This document shows positions 58,401 to 64,000 of a stretch of 64,000 bases of DNA, piece after piece. The notes beneath the pieces were generated by a model, which saw nothing but the letters and a program-made list of their open reading frames with translations, did no database searches and was not told the DNA's origin. Source of the DNA: Bombyx mori (taxonomy: Eukaryota > Arthropoda > Insecta > Lepidoptera > Bombycidae); assembly GCF_030269925.1 (NCBI RefSeq), contig NC_085129.1, forward strand, positions 11,213,501 to 11,277,500, given 5' to 3'. Positions within the stretch are counted from its first letter, which is position 1. Each line of letters begins with the position of its first letter. Position numbers and translations under genes: made by a program.

Positions 58401-59534
58401 GTAAGAAATAATAATGTTAAGTTTAAATGCCCAGCGAAGCGGACGGGTACAGCTATAGTCTGATTATATGTCTGTGTATACGTCTGAGTTTTTTTGGACT
58501 AGATATTTGGTGGTTTCGCCTTTTACTATTGTTATACATACAACGTTAGCAAACAAAAGCATTCTTCTAATTTCGTATTAATATATGCATTATTAATATT
58601 ACAAATGCTGTGTTGCTATTAAGGTTAATGTAATATATAGTACAAGCGAAACACTTGTCTTAAATTAATATTAATTTACACCCGACTCTAAGATATATTC
58701 GAAGTATTGAATAATTAGTCATTCAAATCTTGAAGGCGTTTGCTGCTCAACAAGAATGACAGTGAAATAATGATGTGTTGTTAAGTTTTAAAATAATGTA
58801 ACCTTCATAAAAACAACACTGCTACGTACTACATATTTTATGAAGGCAATGTTCAATGAAATGTTTCATAAAAACAATTGAATATACATCACTCAAATTC
58901 GGGCGAATTTTGTGATTTACTTTGTTTTTGAGGTAGACAAAGATTATTAAAAAAAGTAGGTACACATAATAGTGACAAATCAAATAATAGGCTCTATAGT
59001 AGGACTGTTTCTTAAAGAAATCACTTCGAACAGATACGCGGAACTTTTGAAAAGTTTGCAAAATATGTAGATTACTTAAATCTTACATAAAAGTTCTTAA
59101 TAAAATGAGCGAACGAAAACAAAAAAGCTGTTATACAGTTTTCATATTCTAAAATTTGCGAACAACAAATATCGCAAGACATTTTAACGTATTGTAATAA
59201 ATTAAATTAAAAAAAAAATCTAAACAACCTGAACTACCCACACGACAAATGTAGATTAATTATTCAATAAAAATTATACTTATCCGGGCCTGCCACTTAT
59301 TTATAATTCAATGTTAAGCTGGTAAGCATCGTAAGTCACTTTTTGGCGGAGTTGCATCGGCCGTGATCTAATAGCAATTCTATTCAATTTCAATTCAATT
59401 CCATTAGATCTAATTGCAATAATATGTGTCCACGCTCATAAGCGATAAACTTTAATTTGTTATATTTTTTTTCAGATGTCAGCGTTCTCCGATCCCTGCC
59501 TTGCCCCACTGCTACACAAGCTCCTACCAGCTAA
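52401..59534 (+). CDS. Kazal gene C: secreted Kazal inhibitor with FPGQ linker (148 aa)
   Basis: Four exons: 52401-52431, 56813-57026, 57685-57827 and 59476-59534 (TAA). All introns GT-AG with phases 1, 2 and 1. The signal peptide is MDKLVVFFLF plus AIITNVLC. RNKR at residues 22-25 fits a furin-type cleavage site, which would leave an N-terminal Gln. Next come an acidic run (DDDD), a Phe-Pro-Gly-Gln-rich linker (about residues 49-71), and a Kazal domain with cysteines 94, 98, 108, 123, 127 and 139 and the classic NPVCGTDNITYNN core. P1 by family rule is V100, suggesting elastase- or subtilisin-like targets (inference). The last exon adds the sixth Cys and a short Thr/Pro tail. Intron 1 holds a nearly full-length Bm1 and other retroelements. 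Confidence 0.87.
53411..53860 (-). mobile_element. Nearly full-length Bm1 SINE in gene C intron 1
   Basis: About 450 bases, the length of complete Bm1. It runs from the T-rich tail through CCTACCACCAGTATTTACGC, AATTATAATTTTTGCAGG and TTTTTATTATACGATG to the tRNA-like head (GCGGGTTCGAACACCAGCAG, a Pol III B-box in reverse, and AAGGCCACGATGAC). Its tail block carries a small deletion. Confidence 0.88.
53930..54235 (+). mobile_element. 3' end of a third LINE family in gene C intron 1
   Basis: Arg-rich coding end (CGAACTCGGGAAAGAGTTCG), then GGATCTTCTCAGCGGGTCACC, CACCTGTCCTGGTGAATTAGG and an A-rich end. It resembles the jockey-like family in layout but not in detail. A relative lies at 44375. 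Confidence 0.6.
54315..54563 (+). mobile_element. Bm1 SINE in gene C intron 1
   Basis: TACTATTGGTTGTAGGACC to GCTATGCAATAAAAAAAA. Confidence 0.88.
54940..55005 (+). mobile_element. Old Bm1 fragment
   Basis: GTAGGTACATATATTAAG and CATCCTCCTTATTTCTGC resemble the Bm1 CACCCTGCCTATTTCTGCC block. Weak. Confidence 0.35.
55069..55202 (-). mobile_element. Truncated Bm1 in gene C intron 1
   Basis: TTCTTAGATGGGTGAACG, CACATGGTGTTAAGTG, CACCCACTTTGAGATATAAG. A decayed opposite-strand relic may follow to 55315. Confidence 0.8.
55320..56116. other. AT-rich part of gene C intron 1
   Basis: Nothing recognised apart from simple A/T runs and a short (CA)n at 55927. Confidence 0.45.
56117..56148. repeat. 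Perfect 12-bp hairpin CTTCGATCAACA
   Basis: CTTCGATCAACA, an 8-base loop, then TGTTGATCGAAG, with GTTCAAGCTT directly repeated on both sides. Related hairpin at 18039-18068. Confidence 0.8.
57240..57400 (+). mobile_element. Old Bm1 copy in gene C intron 2
   Basis: TATTTTCTGCCGTCAAACAG, GTGGGGCAGACATTCTG and CAAGGTGGATCATGAGTTCG track Bm1 with strong divergence. A young copy follows directly. Confidence 0.6.
57409..57656 (+). mobile_element. Bm1 SINE ending 28 bases before gene C exon 3
   Basis: TACTGGTGGTAGGACG to CATCTAAGCAATAAAAAAA, in the sense orientation within intron 2. Confidence 0.9.
58207..58459 (+). mobile_element. Helitron-like element in gene C intron 3
   Basis: TCGATACTAATATATAAATC, GTTCCGTTATAACTACTGAA and the end GAAGCGGACGGGTACAGCTA match a common lepidopteran Helitron family in order. 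Confidence 0.6.
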
Positions 59535-59539
59535 ATTAA

Positions 59540-60639
59540 TTAAAATAGTAAACCAAATAATTAAAAATATGAGTGATTAAATTTTTGTTTCATTCGAATA
59601 CTGTAATTAACGTATAATATTAAATTGCCACGAAAAGGGAATTTTATGAAAATCTCCATTTTTAAACAATTTTTTATATTCCCATTGATTTAGTACTGAT
59701 AAGGTATATAGGCGAAGCTCTTAGTCTAACAAAATACTTATAAATAATATAATCTTATATATGTATAGAAGATTAGTATATAGTATATTAGATTATTTGA
59801 CCCGACTGACTGACATTCATCAACGACCAGCCTAAGCCACTGTGGTAATAAATTAGAAATTTAAGCATTAGATGAATTTTTGGTTGTGTTTGTTACGTAA
59901 GATTTTTGGAAATTCCACCCCTAAATAAAATAAGGGATGAATAGTTGCGTATGGAAACCCGTCATTTGTGAAGGAAGAAGTTCGATATTGTATGTATGTA
60001 TGTACCTGCTTCTGGTTAGAAATAAACGTAGACGACCGTCGGTGTTTTTCACTAAATTTGAGTCCTGAGTAGGTGATTTAACAGTTGAAAGCTGTTTATG
60101 ATAAGTTCGTTATTTATGAAGAAAGAAGCGTGAAGTCAAAATAATAGGCTTCTTATCTAACGTCTAGGAAATCAAATTATGTATAAATAATCATGTTTAA
60201 TTACTATATTGTACTATCATCAAAATATCCTGACTTAGTATTTATATACGTTTGGCCATCATAAAAAGTCCTTTCATAAAACAGTTTTAAAAATTTTCGA
60301 TGATATGTTATGGATTATCCTGCAAGCACTATATTTTTTTTTATAAATTAGCTACTAAAGCGGTAATTAAAGTTCTTTGTGAATACGTAAATGATTAACT
60401 CGAAGACACTGAACCATGTCATATTATATCCTGGAGTGATTCAAAGATAAAATTAAATGACTTATCCGGTTGATTTTAATGATATTAGTCACTTGAATTT
60501 TTAATAGTATGGTAGGAAATACTTTTATTTTCATACTGTATACATATACTTTAGTTAAATAGCATAAATACGTCCGTATGTTGCAATTGTGCTAATAAAA
60601 CCTTGTCATGCTCCGCAATTAAGCACTAGTGCTAATCTA
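59540..60639. other. Intergenic, 3' flank of gene C
   Basis: Near 59800 the words GACCCGACTGACTGACATTC and CCTAAGCCACTG resemble a common lepidopteran repeat, probably Helitron-related. Otherwise nothing recognised. Confidence 0.4.
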
Positions 60640-61690
60640 ATTGTGTATAGTATGCCGCGGCTTTTCAACTTCGTTCGGGTGTTGCTTCCGTATATCTTAT
60701 CCCCCCAGACCCAATGTGGGGAACCTTCATGGGGGCCCACTCTCCCTTTTGGGGGTGCTCTCAATTCCTCCGCTCGGGCTCCCCATATCGGGCCCCCTCC
60801 TTGTAAGGAGTGGGTAGGCCCTATGGCAGCCCCCCTCAACTCTTAGTTTTAGATGTACGGATAGTAGTAGGTAGCAAGTAGCTAGGTTAGATTAGTGACG
60901 GTTGTGTGTCATGCCCCTCCTGCATTATTTCTAGTCAGTGCAACGACGGCATGACACAAAGCCCCCACTTAACAGTTATTTTAGTTTAGTTTTAGTTAGC
61001 AGTGTTAGTTAGTGAGGAAAAAAATGGAAAAAAGAAGGATGAAGAAAGCTGAGGGACGATACCGAGTCGTAAGAAGGCAGTCCCCGTCCGATGAAGATCA
61101 TGGCGTGACTAAGGGGTTAAAGGCATATCACTCTACCGTCACTCTAGCACACTAGCACCAGGAGGACAGACAGATACGACGTGACAGCGGTCACGGTCCG
61201 CGAACGCGGTCGTTTTTATAGTCTTTCGAACGTAATGTGCAAGAAAAACCCGGTCGGCAATGCACGCGTTCCGACCCAGCAGGCTGGTTCTGACTCAGCG
61301 GGGTATTCCAGAATACCAGCGACACCAGCTTGGCCGATTGACTGGCAGCCGTACCGCAGAGACATGCTTCATTGTTGGTTGACGATTGCGTCGACGACCT
61401 GTCAATCGGGCATGCTAGGGTGGCGCCGCGAGGCTGTTTGTATATTAGACCGCGAGAACTCCCCCTATTCTGTCCAGGTTTTGATCAGGGGCTAAGATCG
61501 GACGCCGGTGAGAGACTGCAAGACGAGTCGTTTGGTGGGCCCTAAAAACATCCTTGGGCCCGCAGACTGTTTCCGAGAACTGCAGACCGTTAAGCTCCAA
61601 ATACCCTGCGCCCTTTTAGGCGTGGACACTTCGAAAGAGATTTGGAAACTGGCAAAAATAATAATAAAGGCTGCTATCGAGCCTTGTCAG
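60640..61690. other. GC-rich island of unknown origin
   Basis: About 1 kb of GC-rich DNA in AT-rich surroundings. It contains a 64-codon frame at 60652-60846 (MPRLFNFVRVLLPYILSPQ...), an inverted repeat TGTGTCATGCC/GGCATGACACA near 60905-60958, and a block shared with the GC-rich retroelement at 49265. No domain is recognisable. Probably a fragment of a GC-rich retroelement. Confidence 0.5.
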
Positions 61691-61886
61691 ACAAAACCAA
61701 CAATATTACATTTATTAAATCTAGGTAAATATTGTCGATGTTTTGTATCCTGTGCAAGCATACATACCCGCCAGCAAATTTACTTTTACCTCATCGTGTA
61801 GGGAAATGATCTCTGGATTTCATTTCCATCCGGAAAGCCACCTTATTTTTTAAGCTAGACTGCTTGGTCGCTTCACCATTGCGATG

Positions 61887-61951
61887 GCATAGATTTGCTC
61901 GAGCCACAGATATCAGGGTTATCTGTAGCTCGAGCTAACAACACCCTATGC
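61887..61951. repeat. Long imperfect hairpin
   Basis: GCTCGAGCCACAGAT pairs with ATCTGTAGCTCGAGC (one mismatch) across a 9-base loop; outer GCATAG/CTATGC extends the stem. No function known. Confidence 0.75.
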
Positions 61952-62888
61952 TGTCAGCAATTGCCAAAGCCAACTTTCGTGGTTTATTTTATCACAGCTG
62001 TGCATCTAGTGTGAAGGATAAGGAATTTGTGGGAATTTAGCGTACGTCATTATGCATGAGTGCCTTGGGGTAATACAACCTGATTTATTGGGATCTACGC
62101 TTTTTGTATTTTAATGGGGGTCAATAGGTCGTCTGACCAACTACGGCAGTGAAATTTTTCACGTTATTTAATGTTATTGTATCGAAAAAATGTCTATTCG
62201 AGTTATAATCGAACTGTATTTTATTCCTGTACAATGTCTTACATAGGAGGAAAGGTAAACGGTATACGACTATAAACATAAGGAAAGACAGTACATACAG
62301 TACGAATTCTGTAAAGGTCAATTGCCTTTGAAATTCATCGAGCAATAACAGATTTTTTACAATAATTGTAGCTGTGTGTTGCTATTCTTTATCAATTGGG
62401 TATTAGGTACCTAGTTTTTATTGAAAAATCACCACATCAAATATCAGAAAGAAACAAAACAATTTGTTTGACGAATAATACAAAACGTCGGTATAAACCG
62501 GCTAATACTAGATAAATGATATTCTAAATAGAAGAATAAATTGTTCAGTTTTAATTTTTGTAAAAAATCTTAGAGATACAGGTTAGGTAGCTCTTGGATT
62601 CTAAATCATAGTTTTTACGTCAAGTTTTCCTCAAGTCAAACGAGTTGTCCTATGAAACCAGTCTTAAAGTTGTCTCGCAATAACTTTAATTCGTCATTAT
62701 TTTAGTCGTATTGAAGGTTAAAGACGTTATAGACTTAGGTGCGTTATGGACTTAGGCCAGGTGCTCGTATAAGCTTAAAAACATTTATGATACGAAGCAG
62801 GCTTCGATATCTCTGTGTAATTTAAAATTATTTAATTCGATGATTCATAAACGTGTTGGACACCAAGCATCAAGGGAGGTGGGGTTCT

Positions 62889-62894
62889 TATAAA
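62889..62894 (+). promoter_or_regulatory. Possible TATA box of a fourth gene
   Basis: TATAAA lies 136 bases before the candidate ATG at 63025, similar to genes A (78) and C (116). Confidence 0.35.
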
Positions 62895-63024
62895 CGACGA
62901 TATCAATATACGTGCAGAAAGATACTGCTCATTTAGTAACAGAACCGGCCCTCGAGTGGGTTAAATTTTGAAACTCAAAGTTTTTTAACGTTCACATTTG
63001 TTTCCTAAGCTAATCGCTTTTAAA

Positions 63025-63049
63025 ATGAGACAACACGTCTTTTTCAAAG
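63025..63049 (+). CDS. Possible first coding exon of a further small gene, runs off the window
   Basis: ATG opens eight codons (MRQHVFFK) and one base, followed by a strong donor GTAAGC. Genes A, B and C all have such a very short first exon ending one base into a codon. The peptide is less hydrophobic than theirs, and the rest would lie beyond 64000. Speculative. Confidence 0.3.
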
Positions 63050-63802
63050 GTAAGCTTGTGATTTATTTGTAGAAATATTTTCTAAAACAAAGTAGGTATT
63101 ATTCAAGTTATTATTTAAGTATTATTTTTAATTTCACCTTTAAAAATGTAGTAAATGATTACATAGAAATATAACCTTTTGTGCGTTCGTAAACTAATTG
63201 TCCAAACAAGGGCTTTGTTTTGCAGAAAATTGTTTTTAATAACTGAAAATTAAATGATTAAACTTGTTCAAGTTCTTAGTTTGTATTTCGTTACACGGAA
63301 GCAAAACGTGGTTTGTATTTCGTGTAAGGAAACTTTTCTTTCATTTTGTATTATTTTAAACTATCTATCTAATCGACTTATATTTCATTTATATTTATGT
63401 TAGCATCATTGGGGTATTTAATGAAAATGATGTAAATTGCACGTGCATTTTTGTATAGAACTATTTTCGGTTACCTACAAAAATCCTCACAAAGTTATAA
63501 AATCTCTTTAACAGTCATCTGAATTATTTTAGTATTAATTTTTTTAGTAATCAGTATGTGATAATATTGAATTTCTAAAATCCTTTATTTCCATTTGATC
63601 TCCTGATCAGAAAAGAGTTAATAGCAATAAAAACTGTATGAATCCATGTAATTTATTATAATTTCGATACTATCATTAATTAGTTAAAAACAGTGCTTCG
63701 CTGTATTTTTCATCAAATATAAAAAGTATATTTATCAGTAGAAACAGCTCGCAAACTTATTGTTTGTTGATGGTGCGACTTTCACTTAAGTTCCATCAAC
63801 AA

Positions 63803-64000
63803 CTGTACATATATAAAAATGAATTGCTGTTCGTTAGTCTCTCTAAAACTCGAGAACGGCTGGACCGATTTGGCTAATTTTGGTCTTAAATTATTTGTGG
63901 AAGTCCAGAGAAGGTTTAGAAGGTAGATAAATATGAAAAAGCTCGGAATTAAAAAAAATTAATAATTTTGTTTTTTTTTTATGTGTCCCCCGTCGGACGG
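63803..64000 (+). mobile_element. Helitron-like element, cut by the window edge
   Basis: ATATATAAAAATGAATTGC, CTCGAGAACGGCTGGACCGA and GTGTCCCCCGTCGGACG match the element at 37609-37893. Confidence 0.7.

Noticed and set aside
60589..60846. Pro/Gly-rich ORF in the GC island as a host gene
   Set aside because: Composition-driven and open on both strands; no splice, promoter or domain support, so only reported as part of the island.

Overview
The window is from a lepidopteran nuclear genome, almost certainly the silkworm Bombyx mori or its wild relative B. mandarina. It is AT-rich, its genes are split by GT-AG introns, and it carries many copies of the silkworm Bm1 SINE plus 3' ends of several lepidopteran non-LTR retrotransposons, Helitron-like ends and MITEs. 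No bacterial-type operons, rRNA, tRNA genes or CRISPR arrays were found.

Left part (1-12.6 kb): the 3' portion of a histone lysine demethylase 3 (KDM3/JHDM2) gene on the + strand. Nine exons join in frame into at least 1,627 codons: a proline-rich, disordered N-terminal part, the KDM3 C4-type zinc finger, and a C-terminal JmjC domain with the HxD...H iron ligands. The 5' end lies outside the window.

Right part (18.9-63 kb): a previously hidden-looking cluster of small secreted Kazal-type serine protease inhibitor genes, each split into tiny exons that ORF searching misses. Gene A is on + (19021-23566, 96 aa). Gene B is on - (33015-41862, 111 aa). Gene C is on + (52401-59534, 148 aa). A possible fourth first exon (63025-63049) runs off the right edge. 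A and B have exactly the same cysteine spacing (C-x3-C-x8-C-x14-C-x6-C-x13-C) and both introns at equivalent positions and phase, so they are paralogues; C has a more canonical Kazal domain behind a Phe-Pro-Gly-Gln linker. Predicted P1 residues differ (Lys, Ala, Val), suggesting that the locus encodes inhibitors aimed at different proteases.

Between and inside these genes the DNA is dominated by mobile elements: about 20 Bm1 copies or fragments in both orientations, at least ten fragments of one jockey-like LINE 3' end, other LINE 3' ends (two RTE-like insertions with 17-18 bp target duplications), several TIR elements and MITEs (TAA-, TTAA- and TA-flanked), Helitron-like termini, and a 5 x 50 bp minisatellite. 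Many stretches hold nothing I can recognise, and this is stated where it applies.
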